Assembly (NCBI RefSeq): GCF_015708085.1
Contig: NZ_JADNYM010000024.1
Coordinates: 17,152 to 81,151 of the forward strand
Direction of reading: 5' to 3'
DNA: 64,000 nt
Source of the DNA: Arthrobacter terrae
Lineage (GTDB): Bacteria > Actinomycetota > Actinomycetes > Actinomycetales > Micrococcaceae
Shown here: in pieces, positions 52,145 through 60,258 of the stretch
How positions within the stretch are numbered: the stretch's first letter is position 1
Layout of the letters: every line of letters starts with the position of its first letter
The notes under the pieces: generated by a model
What the model was told of the DNA's origin: nothing
Seen by the model: only the letters and a program-made list of their open reading frames with translations
The model's database searches: none
Translations under genes and position numbers: made by a program

Positions 52145-52368
52145 GAGACCATTGTGCGTCCTACTGGCGGGCTTTGACAGGTGTTTTCAACCCCTCCTTT
52201 GAAGGCCACGCCCTTTAGCGGAAATTCGCCGGGAAATCATCGACGTGTCGCGCCGCACCCGACCTCCCGACGCACGTGTCCTACTTCGAAGGAAGTGGGA
52301 CACCATGACTAGCGAATGATCGTGCCCCGGTGGAATAGAAATGGGGATCCCGATTTACCACTGGCATC

Positions 52369-52563
52369 GATAAACCATTCCGTAACTACCCGCAGCTCTA
52401 CAGCCGGCCCGGATTCTCACACCACTACCCCACCCTCGGACGCGAAGAGCTCCTGTTCGTCCTGGACCGCCACTGGAAACGGCTCGGCAAGACCTTCGAC
52501 CCCGGCGACTTCACCGACGCGCAAGTCATAGCCTCCATCGAACGGATATACCCGATGAACTGG
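52369..52563 (+). pseudogene. Remnant of a TniB-like transposition ATPase
   Basis: A short frame reads KPFRNYPQLYSRPGFSHHYP, then LGREELLFVLDRHWKRLGKT and DFTDAQVIASIERI, which matches the lid-domain end of AAA ATPases that accompany DDE transposases (TniB/IstB-like, with FTD..AI..I.RIT). The Walker motifs upstream and the last helix downstream are absent. It marks a lost transposon. Confidence 0.6.
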
Positions 52564-52753
52564 CCCAGCACCAGGGATGCGCAGAATCTGGGTTTCCATC
52601 GGACGAACTGCTCGGCAGGGTGCGAGCATGGGCGAGTGCGCCTCTCCGGCAGACCGGCAAGGAGGGCAAGGAGGGCAAGGCGCATCCAACGGTTCCGGCA
52701 AATGTCCGTGCTTCTGCGGCCCACGGCCGGCCGAGCTGAAGAGGGAGTGCCCA

Positions 52754-53285
52754 TTAGACTCGCACCACGACCTTTCGCCCAAACAGGCCTTGGGGACGCA
52801 GGATCAGGATGACGAAGATCAGCGCGAACGGAACGGCGATCTTGAGGTCATGGCCGATGAACGGCACATACACGGACACGAGGTTCTCGAGGACGCCGAT
52901 TGCCTTGGCTGCGACAGCGGGGCGAATGGGGCTGTCCAGGCCCCCGAGGATCACCGCGGCGAGCGCGTAGACGAGCGCAGTGTCGAGCATCCCCGGAGTC
53001 GGGGTTAGCTGTGGGCCGACCAGCGCACCGGCGATCGCCCCGAGGGCCGCTGCGAGTCCCCAGCCGACCATGAGCAGCCGTCCGACGGGGGCTGAGAACG
53101 CGGCGGAGTCGGGATTGTCGGCGGCGGCGCGCAGCGCCAGGCCGAGCTTGGTGCGCAGGAAGAGCACCTGCAGGACCGCCATGATCACTAGGATCGTTGC
53201 GGTGGTCCCCAGCGATCGGACGCTGACCACGGCTCCGAGGAAGTTGACGCTCGTCAGCGGGAACAGCGACGGGAACTGCGACTTT
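52754..53285 (-). pseudogene. 5'-truncated branched-chain amino acid ABC permease (LivH type)
   Basis: The frame begins at the truncation (FPSLFPLTSVNFLGAVVSVR) and continues as the second half of a LivH-family permease: ATILVIMAVLQVLFLRTKLG, GLALRAAADNPDSAAFSAPV with the family EAA-like loop, GALVGPQLTPTPGMLD, ALAAVILGGLDS and a normal C-terminus. The first 100 or so residues and a start are missing, and no other liv gene is near. It is non-functional debris. Confidence 0.75.
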
Positions 53286-53500
53286 CACGAAGGAGCCGTA
53301 GCCGAGCTCCCAGGGAGCCGCTTCTGGAGGTGAGTGAACGCCGATTGGAAACCTCGGAGGCAGCATTGACGCAGCGCGGTCAGACCTTAAACCACCTTCT
53401 CCTTCGGAGGACTTTCACCTGCAAGCACGTGCCCAAGCTGGGCCAAACATGAGTAGCCTTTACTCTTGCCCCGGCGACCACCCGGGCGTAACTTCGGGCC

Positions 53501-54316
53501 ATGAGAGCATATCCATTGAGGAAGTTCGCCGCGCGCACGGGCGCTGCGGTTTTGGTGAGTTTGGGGCTCGTTGCAGGGATTGCCGGTGTGCCGGCCACAG
53601 CCCAATCAGCACTGCCGGTTACCTACACGGTGCTAGGAGATTCCTACTCTGCAGGATCAGGTGGCGGCGCTGAGACGGGACTCTGCTTGCAGAGCCCCAA
53701 CGGATACGGCACCGACTACGCCGCCGCGACCGGAAGAGTCATGGCCAATCTGGCGTGTTACGGTGCCACCACCGACTCGGTCCAGGCGCTGCAAGTTCCG
53801 CGGATTCCTGCCACCGCAAAGCTGGTCACATTGACAGTGGGCGGCAATGACATTGGCTCGGGCGCGGTGTCAGCAGCCTGCCTGGCCGCTCCACAGAGCC
53901 CGACCTGTACGGCAGCGCTGACCGCTTCCCTACAGAAGCTCACCCAGTTGCCCACGAAGATCAAGTCGTTGGTCAAGGCAATCAAGGACAAGGTCCCGGC
54001 AGCGAAGATCGTATTCCTGGGCTATCCGAGTCTCTTTGAGCCAAACAACATGGCAGCCGCGGGGTTCCCTGCAGACCAGGTCGCCGCAGCCCGACAAATG
54101 AACGGTGCCGCTGTTTTGCTTAACGGCGTCATTGCGTTCTCTGCCCTGACCAACGGCGCCCGCTACGTTCCTGTGATGTGGACCTTTGCCGGGCACGGCA
54201 TACCCTCGGCAGACCAGTGGATAGTGGGGCCCGGGGCGGGGAACCCCTTCGTGTTCCATCCGAACGCAGCGGGCTATCTGCACGGTTACGCTGCCGCGTT
54301 GAAGATCTTCCTTTAG
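53501..54316 (+). CDS. Secreted SGNH/GDSL hydrolase (lipase/esterase)
   Basis: 271 aa. A signal peptide (basic MRAYPLRKFAART, hydrophobic GAAVLVSLGLVAGIAGV, cleavage near ATAQSA) leads to an SGNH hydrolase: GDSYSAG with catalytic Ser48, the Gly of block II, VGGNDIG with Asn, and FHPNAAGYLHGY with the Asp-less catalytic His near residue 252. Several Cys pairs fit an exported protein. It resembles actinobacterial extracellular lipases. A strong terminator follows, so it is monocistronic. Confidence 0.9.
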   Translation: MRAYPLRKFAARTGAAVLVSLGLVAGIAGVPATAQSALPVTYTVLGDSYSAGSGGGAETGLCLQSPNGYGTDYAAATGRVMANLACYGATTDSVQALQVPRIPATAKLVTLTVGGNDIGSGAVSAACLAAPQSPTCTAALTASLQKLTQLPTKIKSLVKAIKDKVPAAKIVFLGYPSLFEPNNMAAAGFPADQVAAARQMNGAAVLLNGVIAFSALTNGARYVPVMWTFAGHGIPSADQWIVGPGAGNPFVFHPNAAGYLHGYAAALKIFL

Positions 54317-54329
54317 ACCGGGCGCTTAG

Positions 54330-54370
54330 GACAGGAAGTTCCCCGGGTTTCCGGGGGTCTTCCTGTCTTT
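54330..54370 (+). terminator. Strong rho-independent terminator after the SGNH hydrolase
   Basis: GACAGGAAG (54330-54338) pairs with CTTCCTGTC (54359-54367), with further CCCCGG/CCGGGG pairing inside, and is followed by TTTGTCT. It is the clearest intrinsic terminator in the window. Confidence 0.85.
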
Positions 54371-54478
54371 GTCTCTGGGATGTCTGACTACTTTCTGTTG
54401 TTTTTGGTGGTGTGACCGTGGATGTGCCTAAATCCAGCGTCTTCGCCTCCCGCGGAGTGAACGTGGCATCCTGAGTCT

Positions 54479-54991
54479 ATGGAAGGCCGTTTTTTCAACC
54501 TGAACTCCTCCTGGTTGCTGAACGCCACGCCCACAGAGACTTGGGCGATCATTGCTGACCCGGAGATGAGTTGGCCGAGCTGGTGGCCTAACTGCAGCTT
54601 TGCCGGACCGTTGGTCCGCACAACGGGACACGGCACCAGCCCGGACGCTGTACTGCTGGCAACAACCACCGCGCTCAACTTCAAGGCCTCCCTCGGCTAC
54701 ACCCTGACCATCACGATCCATCCAACCTCCGTGAGAGCCCCAGCCCACATCAGCTTTGAGGCAGGTGGCGACCTGAACGGCACGGGTGGGGTGAGGCTGT
54801 CACCAGCCATCGGGAACCAGACCCAAATGAACATCGAGTGGCGGGTACGCCCAACCAAGCGGTGGATGATGTTCCTTGCACCGGTCGCCGGACAGGTGTT
54901 CGCCGCAGCGCATGCGCAGATGATGCGACAGGGCGAGCAGGGACTGAGATCCGCGCTGGAAACGTCCCAAAGCCAGGATTCACGTAGTTAG
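54479..54991 (+). CDS. SRPBCC family protein
   Basis: 170 aa. NLNSSWLLNATPTETWAIIADPEMSWPSWWP is the usual first strand and helix of polyketide-cyclase/SRPBCC proteins (given in part), followed by strands FNLNS, LGYTLTITIHPTSV and MNIEWRVRPTKRWM and a long C-terminal helix with HAQMMRQGEQGLRSAL. It would bind a hydrophobic ligand in its cavity. It is probably its own unit between a terminator and the MpaB gene. Confidence 0.75.
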   Translation: MEGRFFNLNSSWLLNATPTETWAIIADPEMSWPSWWPNCSFAGPLVRTTGHGTSPDAVLLATTTALNFKASLGYTLTITIHPTSVRAPAHISFEAGGDLNGTGGVRLSPAIGNQTQMNIEWRVRPTKRWMMFLAPVAGQVFAAAHAQMMRQGEQGLRSALETSQSQDSRS

Positions 54992-55119
54992 GACCATCTT
55001 TCCCCGTTCTGTGGCGTCCACCTCGAGACGGGCCTACGATAAAAACCTACTGTTCGTCTCGGACAAAGAATGGCCCATAGATCGTTTGACGCATGCATGC
55101 CTCGGGGAGGTGTTCAAAA

Positions 55120-56013
55120 ATGCATCCACATTCAAGCCTTCAGAAAAGTCAGCAGCGCCAGCAACAGGCGAGTCCGGAGAATTGGCAGCAGACCTTCCGG
55201 CAAATGGCCCTCTTCGACCTCGCCAGCGACATGGAGCTCGGCTTCTTCCTCGCCTACTACCGCAACTTCGCCATCCCCAGCATCGCCGAAACGCTCGCCC
55301 GGAACGGCGAAATCTCAGACCGCCCCATGAAACGCTCCTACGACACCGGCATCGTCATTTACGAACTGATCGCCAGCGGTCTGGACAGCGACCGTGGACA
55401 GCAGATGATCAGCCTCCTCAACCGCGTCCACCGCCACGTCCCCGGCACTACCGAGGACTTCCTCTACGTCCTACTCACCCTCCTGGTCGTCCCGATCCGC
55501 TGGATTCGAAAACATGGATGGCGGCAACCCACGGAAATGGAAATAGCCGCCGCAACAAGGTTCTTCGCGGGACTGGGCCACAGAATGCACATCGACAGCG
55601 TTCCCGGCACCTTCGATGAGGCCGCCGAATTCTTCGACAGCTACGAAGTCAGAAACGTCGCAGCCTCCATACCAGGTGTAGCACTGATGGACGCGACGGT
55701 TCAGGTTCTGCAGGACCGTTTGCCCAAGCCGCTTCGGCCCGTAACACGGTTAATGATTAGTGCCATGCTCGACGACGGCCGCCTGACCACCGCGCTCGGC
55801 CTCCCCCGCGCCTACCGGTGGACACGCACCGCGCTCAACGCCGGACTGTCCCTACGCAACGCGATCCGCCGCCGTCGTCCGCTCTCCAAGGAACCGCACT
55901 TCTCACCAGGCAGTGCCGGCTCGTCCGTCTACCCCCACGGCTACTCCTCCCGGGACATCGGCCCCATCAACGTCATGTCCGGACCTACCCCCGCCGGCCA
56001 TGAACTACGGTGA
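55120..56013 (+). CDS. MpaB/DUF2236-family oxygenase
   Basis: 297 aa from the ATG at 55120 (GGGGAGG ten bases upstream). It shows the DUF2236 order: LGFFLAYYRNFAIPSIAETLARN at the start, MKRSYDTGIVIYELIASGLDSD, FLYVLLTLLVVPIRWI, GHRMHIDSVPGTFDEAAEF and DRLPKPLRPVTRLM. Members include MpaB, latex-clearing protein and mycophenolic acid pathway oxygenases with a haem-binding His. Its stop is followed at once by the ImmA-like frame, so the two may be co-expressed. Confidence 0.85.
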   Translation: MHPHSSLQKSQQRQQQASPENWQQTFRQMALFDLASDMELGFFLAYYRNFAIPSIAETLARNGEISDRPMKRSYDTGIVIYELIASGLDSDRGQQMISLLNRVHRHVPGTTEDFLYVLLTLLVVPIRWIRKHGWRQPTEMEIAAATRFFAGLGHRMHIDSVPGTFDEAAEFFDSYEVRNVAASIPGVALMDATVQVLQDRLPKPLRPVTRLMISAMLDDGRLTTALGLPRAYRWTRTALNAGLSLRNAIRRRRPLSKEPHFSPGSAGSSVYPHGYSSRDIGPINVMSGPTPAGHELR

Positions 56014-56100
56014 AGCCCGCAAAATAGCCAAGCGCGAGGACAAGCAGCTGCGCCTACCCCGAGAACATCCCTCGAATCTATACAGCGGGCGTTAGAAAAA

Positions 56101-56484
56101 TTGCGCAACCGGAGCATCTCCGTGGAAGAAGTTCCGAGTCGGAAGGGGGCAGACACGGGCGGACTGTGGCTCGTCATGCAGGATCGGGATCTGATCCTGC
56201 ATGCGCCCGCACGCTCCCCGTGGCATCGCCGGCAAATCATCCTGCACGAATTCAGCCACATGATCCTCCATCACGACGTTCACGGAATCGGTACCAGCCT
56301 GACCGGCCAGCTTCTTCCCGGTCTGGACAGCCGAATGATTCTGCGCGTGCTGGACCGCAGCAGCTACGAGACCGACGCCGAGCTGACAGCAGAGGCTCTG
56401 GCAGACCGCCTTGCGGCCCGGATCATCCGTGGCGCCACCTGGCCACCGAGCGAGCCGTTCTTCTTCGGGGACGTATTTGACTGA
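56101..56484 (+). CDS. ImmA/IrrE-type metallo-endopeptidase (start uncertain)
   Basis: The protein carries HEFSHMILHH, an HExxH zinc site, preceded by GLWLVMQDRDLILHAP and followed by YETDAELTAEALADRLA, where Glu acts as the third ligand, as in ImmA/IrrE domains. A TTG at 56101 gives 127 aa, but the same frame is open to 56014 and continues LESIQRALEKLRNRSISVEE upstream. A separate frame from an ATG at 56000 (overlapping the MpaB end) reads MNYGEARKIAKREDKQLRLP before stopping at 56093, so the true N-terminus may have been lost by a frameshift. No XRE partner is next to it, but one lies 1.1 kb on. Confidence 0.65.
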   Translation: MRNRSISVEEVPSRKGADTGGLWLVMQDRDLILHAPARSPWHRRQIILHEFSHMILHHDVHGIGTSLTGQLLPGLDSRMILRVLDRSSYETDAELTAEALADRLAARIIRGATWPPSEPFFFGDVFD

Positions 56485-56748
56485 TGGAATTCGTGCCGGC
56501 CGCCAGGCTCTGGCCCTCTCGATCGTCCGGCTCCCCGCCGCGCTCGACGGGCGCCGTGAACACAGCTGCAAACACGTAGCCACCCGAGTCGGTCACTCGG
56601 GCAGGGCGGTGCGCTAGCTGGTGACGCGGCCGAGGACTAAGGCTACTCTCGGCTAACCACGTAGCCGGCTGGTCATCTGAGGGAGAAGCAAAAGACCCGG
56701 AGAATTCTCGGGGCTTTGCCGTATTCAAGATGAGCGGGGTGCGAGCTA

Positions 56749-57489
56749 TTAGTGCTTCTGGGAGGCTTCAGCCGCGCGTTGGGCGATGGCTGCTTTGAAC
56801 TTCTCGAGCTTGGCCAAATCCTCGGCTTCATCATCCCCGGGCAGCGAGTTGATGCCCATCACGAGAAGCATCTCGGTGACAGGTTCCATCTCACTAAAGA
56901 TGTAGGCCTGCGCCAGGAGACCGTTGAACTCTTCAGCCACCGATGGATCACCCTCGTCGACGGGCACCGTAAGCACCGTCTGCGTATGGTTTTTGATCAG
57001 CAATGCATTGGCAGCAAACAAGCCGGTTCGCTTGTTCCCATCCATAAATGGCTGGGTCTTAGCCAATGTGATGAACAGCGAGACAGCTTGCTCTTCAATG
57101 GTTGCTTGCTGGAGTGCGATCTTGATGATCCCGTCGAGCTCTTCTTCGGTCACCGCGGCTGGCTCGTGGCGACCATGGATGGTGTTAACACCGATCTGAT
57201 GATCGGCCCGGCGCAATGCTCCTGGGCCCATGGATGCGCTACGCGTCATCTGACCGTTGATTTGCATCAGAAGGTTGGCTGTGATCGGCTCTTCGGCGTG
57301 CTCGATGATGAACTCTGCGACAGCCTTGAGGTCTTGGAGCAACCACAGGTCCTGACGTGAGGCCACGCCACTGGTGTCACCAGAGAGCAGGAAACCTTCA
57401 GTATCAAGTCGGCCGGTGGTGAGGCCATCGAATACTTTTCCGGAGGAATAAACGACCCCGGCTAGATCTGAAATGGTGGGTATTGGCAT
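56749..57489 (-). CDS. Fic/DOC family protein with altered active-site motif
   Basis: 246 aa. Fic core helices are visible (LLQDLKAVAEFIIEHAEEPIT, LLMQINGQMTRSASMGPGALR and HQIGVNTIHGRHEPAA). The catalytic loop is TQPFMDGNKRTGLF at about 145-158: the HxFx(D/E)GN(G/K)R motif has Gln146 in place of the catalytic His, while Phe, Asp150, Gly, Asn152 and Arg154 remain. AAAGGAT precedes the ATG. The gene follows an XRE protein (92-bp gap), as in toxin-antitoxin loci. AMP transfer may be absent or altered. Confidence 0.85.
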   Translation of the reverse strand: MPIPTISDLAGVVYSSGKVFDGLTTGRLDTEGFLLSGDTSGVASRQDLWLLQDLKAVAEFIIEHAEEPITANLLMQINGQMTRSASMGPGALRRADHQIGVNTIHGRHEPAAVTEEELDGIIKIALQQATIEEQAVSLFITLAKTQPFMDGNKRTGLFAANALLIKNHTQTVLTVPVDEGDPSVAEEFNGLLAQAYIFSEMEPVTEMLLVMGINSLPGDDEAEDLAKLEKFKAAIAQRAAEASQKH

Positions 57490-57536
57490 GATTCATCCTT
57501 TCGGAGGTCTAGGGTGGCGACTTCAGGCATAGATAC

Positions 57537-57546
57537 AGACGCGTCT
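57537..57546. promoter_or_regulatory. Perfect palindrome between XRE and Fic genes
   Basis: AGACGCGTCT is fully self-complementary and lies in the middle of the 92-bp gap between the XRE and Fic genes. It may be an XRE operator giving the Fic gene its own regulated promoter. A 10-bp palindrome can occur by chance. Confidence 0.3.
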
Positions 57547-57581
57547 ATAGAAGGCAGGACTAATGACAGTACTCGTGAGCG

Positions 57582-58106
57582 CTACCGACGAGTTACAGAT
57601 AGCCTCTGGACCTTTGACATTGCCTCGTCCAGAGACAGCACGCCCTCGATGTAGGCGATTACAATTTGCTGCGTTTCTTGGTCAGGTAGGCTACGACCTT
57701 CGCTCCAGCCCCTCGTAATGTCAGCCATGGTGCGAGCTCGTTGTTCACGAGCGCGCCGCTGGAGCGAAATGCTGTATTGAATCCGGTAGCGCGAGAGAGT
57801 GTCTTCAGCGTCTTTTGGAGCGTCAGATGTTGACTTGAGAACATGTACGCTGCAGTTCGGGTTCACGCGCCGCTTCGTCGCGGGTTCGGGGGTTAGGGCA
57901 GCCAAGGATATTTCCAAGGCGTTAAGGACGATCAATACCTTACCTAGCTCGGCTCGCGGGTGACCGTCTTCGAGTTCGATGATGAACGATCGGCTGACGC
58001 CGGCCATGCGGGCAAGTTCCATTTGAGTGATGTCTTGACGCTTACGTACCCGGCGTACGGTAGCGCCGAGACCTTCGACAGAATCGATAGAGGCAATGGA
58101 CTTCAT
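57582..58106 (-). CDS. XRE-HTH antitoxin-like protein with possible VbhA-like C-terminal domain
   Basis: 174 aa. Residues 10-75 are an XRE/HipB-type helix-turn-helix (GATVRRVRKRQDITQMELAR, VSRSFIIELEDGHPRAELGKVL in part). A linker with Asn/Cys follows. Residues about 125-170 (ITRGWSEGRSLPDQETQQIVIAYIEGVLSLDEAMSKV, in parts) resemble the VbhA antitoxin fold that inhibits class I Fic proteins by an S/T-xxx-E-G/N helix; the SEG here is near that but not an exact match. The gene precedes the Fic gene, in keeping with a Fic antitoxin and autoregulator. The domain link is inference. Confidence 0.75.
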   Translation of the reverse strand: MKSIASIDSVEGLGATVRRVRKRQDITQMELARMAGVSRSFIIELEDGHPRAELGKVLIVLNALEISLAALTPEPATKRRVNPNCSVHVLKSTSDAPKDAEDTLSRYRIQYSISLQRRAREQRARTMADITRGWSEGRSLPDQETQQIVIAYIEGVLSLDEAMSKVQRLSVTRR

Positions 58107-58436
58107 GGTTTGACTCTACTCTCGATGTCGGCGTACGGCTACATTACTTGTTGCGGATCACTCGGGATAGCTGAGCGACCAAGAATTGGTACCAAAGCGA
58201 GTTTTCGTTGCCTGGCGGGCCACCTGGCTAGCCTCATGACATTCGTACCGGCGCTCTCCGGTGCAAAGCTCTTGTCGTGGGTCTGGCGCCAGTCAGTACC
58301 CACGCTTTGGGACCAACAACGCAGACCAGTGCTATCAACCGAGGCTAGCAACGCAGACCAGCGCTACCACCAGAGGGTATGCGCCAGTAAACGGCTGGGT
58401 GAGCAACCCGCGCTTCGGTGATTTCCTGAGCAAGGA
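58107..58436. repeat. Spacer with a 22-bp imperfect direct repeat
   Basis: The spacer between the XRE gene and the next plus gene is gene-free. CAACGCAGACCAGTGCTATC (58317) recurs as CAACGCAGACCAGCGCTACC (58349), 32 bp apart, with two differences in the 20 bases given. It could be iteron-like or a decayed coding repeat. No gene crosses it clearly. Confidence 0.5.
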
Positions 58437-59057
58437 ATGGGAGATCGTCCGTCCGTACCAACCAACCCGTTCAACGAAGAGATCGACCCGGCTGTCGTCG
58501 CCGCCCTCGTCAGGAGGTCCAAACGCTATCAGGCCGCACGGGTAGCCCGGGATTTCATCAAGGCAAAGGACCTGCATGAGGAAGCCGGCTCCGTCGGTCT
58601 ACGTGCACTGCTCCGCTCGATGGGCGGCACCATCATCCAACCTGGCGGGCTCGCCGAGCGGGACGAGACCCGGTTTCGAGGACGGACGGCCCGGATCCAC
58701 GGGCCAGGCGACATCACCTTGTTCCTCAAAGGAAGAGAAGGGGAAGTCCTGCGCCGCGAGCTCATGGCCCTGACTATCGCCGTTAAGGAGCTGGAATGGC
58801 ATAGCTACAACGACGACGACACCAGATGCTACATCCGCGGCCCTTTGGACGTGTCCCTGGGCGATGCCCGCCACGGCCACACGGAGGCCCACATCTTCGC
58901 GGCCATGATGCTGGTCCCGCAGCAGGACGCCGCCGGGGCCGTTGACATCGCTGCAGCCGAAAAGGTCGGGGCCGAACTGCGCGTCGACCCGGCCACCGTC
59001 CAGGACGCCCACCAGCTGGGGCACGAAATCACCCATCCGGAACAACCGAAGGCCTGA
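58437..59057 (+). CDS. Hypothetical protein of the conjugation-like cluster
   Basis: 206 aa. Basic helices near the N-terminus (VVAALVRRSKRYQAARVARDFIKAKDLHEEA, in parts) precede a mixed domain (GGTIIQPGGLAERDETRFRGR, IHGPGDITLFLKG) and a C-terminal part with HTEAHIFAAMMLVPQQ and GHEITHPEQ. The last stretch is faintly like the end of ImmA-type proteins, but there is no HExxH. The ribosome site AAGGA abuts the ATG, so the start may be later. The next gene begins 8 bp after its stop. Confidence 0.6.
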   Translation: MGDRPSVPTNPFNEEIDPAVVAALVRRSKRYQAARVARDFIKAKDLHEEAGSVGLRALLRSMGGTIIQPGGLAERDETRFRGRTARIHGPGDITLFLKGREGEVLRRELMALTIAVKELEWHSYNDDDTRCYIRGPLDVSLGDARHGHTEAHIFAAMMLVPQQDAAGAVDIAAAEKVGAELRVDPATVQDAHQLGHEITHPEQPKA

Positions 59058-59065
59058 GGACCGCT

Positions 59066-59465
59066 GTGACAGGAACCCGCTTCCCGGCCGTTGCTGCCGC
59101 CGCTGACAAGACCGACCCGGTCGTCCACCGGATCGGACATGCGGCCGCCTGCCATTTCAGTGAAGTGGCAGGCAGGACTGAACCCGAAGCCGGGGACCTC
59201 GACTTGGCCTACCGCATCAACGGCGCCTTTGCCGCAGCAGGTTGGGGCGACCTGCGATCCATGGCCGTTGCCTTCGCTGACAAAGCCCGCCCACGACAGT
59301 ATCGCGGACCGGTGGTCCACGGAGGACCGCGAACAAGCTCTCATCGACTCAAAAATCGCGGCCGGCTATCGGGGCGCGGCGGAACTTGCCGTCAAACCCC
59401 TCGGAACCCAGCAGGCCAGCGTGCACGCTGTCCTGGCCCTGCACTCCCCGGTCCGCCGTTACCAA
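59066..59465 (+). pseudogene. Frameshifted hypothetical gene of the same cluster
   Basis: From the GTG at 59066 the frame reads FPAVAAAADKTDPVVHRIGH and DLDLAYRINGAFAAAGWGDL and goes off at about residue 75. From about 59290 another frame continues with DSIADRWSTEDREQALIDSK and AAELAVKPLGTQQASVHAVL. The two join into one coherent helical protein of about 130 aa, so a single frameshift near 59290 is likely. The family is unknown. Confidence 0.6.
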
Positions 59466-59469
59466 GCCT

Positions 59470-60110
59470 CATTCCCTAGGAGCATCAGAATCACCGAGGT
59501 GTCCATGACCATGATCGGGCATCCGCATCGAAGGCCACTGTGGATGGTGCATCGAACATGCTTCCAAGGTCCCCGGAGACTGTCCTGCGTAGTGAATGCC
59601 GGACGCCGGTACCACCGTTGGGTCCGATGAGCGCAGCTGTCGTCGGGGTTGGGTTGAGCAGGTATTCCAACACCATGGGCAGTGTGGGCGTGCTGGTCCC
59701 GGCGACGCCGTCGGTCCGGGCCATGTCCAGCGCCGTGTGCTCCACGGGGCTTAGCGGCACGCCCGGGCGCATGAGTGAAACCAACGCAACGAGCAGATGC
59801 CGGCGACGCTGCCATCGAGCGGGTTGACCCTTGCTGCCCGCCCGGGGCCAACCGAGATGACCTTGCCGCCAGGGATAGCGTTGGCGACCGGGACCCACTC
59901 CCCCTTCCGGTCCGAGGCCACTGCGGCGTTCCGTCCCAGCGTGACCGACCGCGTCACCAGGGATTTGCCGCACATCGACCTGCCGGTGCCCACCGTGCCG
60001 ATGATCACGATGGAAGGGCCGCTGGTGAACCCTTTGTCGTACATGTCCCAGGGGTCATAGCAGAATGCGCCGGAGCCGAACAGGTCCGTGCCAATATAGG
60101 TACCTTCTCG
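59470..60110 (-). pseudogene. Broken SCO6880/VirB4-like conjugation ATPase
   Basis: On the minus strand pieces in changing frames spell GTDLFGSGAFCYDPWDMYDK, GPSIVIIGTVGTGRSMCGKS with a Walker A in which the Lys is Arg, NAAVASDRKGEWVPVANAIP, GKVISVGPGRAARVNPLDGS, LVALVSLMRPGVPLSPVEHT, PTLPMVLEYLLNPTPTTAAL and SGDLGSMFDAPSTVAFDADA, then ends in PIMVMDTSVIL. This is the nucleotide-binding middle of an actinobacterial VirB4-type ATPase (SCO6880 family). Frame changes at about 59800 and 59495, the Arg substitution and missing ends show it is dead. Confidence 0.7.
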
Positions 60111-60171
60111 GCACAGCCCGGATTCGGTGAGAAACGGGTAAAAGCTGGGTTAGCCCCAAATCTGGGCAAAC

Positions 60172-60213
60172 AAAAAAGCCCTCCAACCAAGCGTTTCCGC
60201 AGGTCAGAGGGGT
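60172..60213 (-). terminator. Terminator downstream of the tRNA 3' end (minus strand)
   Basis: Read on the minus strand, CCCCTCTGACCTGCGGAAAC... folds back onto GGTTGGAGGG and is followed by CTTTTTT. It lies directly after the tRNA 3' fragment, in the usual place for a tRNA terminator, which suggests that this side kept the original downstream sequence. Confidence 0.6.
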
Positions 60214-60220
60214 ATTGAAG

Positions 60221-60258
60221 TGGAGCTAAGGAGATTCGAACTCCTGACCTCTTCTCAT
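60221..60258 (-). other. 3' end of a tRNA gene (probable integration att site)
   Basis: The minus strand reads AGGTCAGGAGTTCGAATCTC followed by CTTAGCTCCA: a complete T-arm (GGAG-TTCGAAT-CTCC), the end of the variable loop and a 3' acceptor strand with the discriminator A, as in an actinobacterial tRNA-Ala. The D-arm and a proper anticodon arm do not follow on the 5' side, so no complete tRNA can form. Fragments of this kind are the att copy left by tRNA-targeted integrases. Confidence 0.7.

Noticed and set aside
58317..58370. CRISPR array
   Set aside because: There are only two imperfect 22-bp copies with 10-bp spacing between them, no cas genes and no further units.
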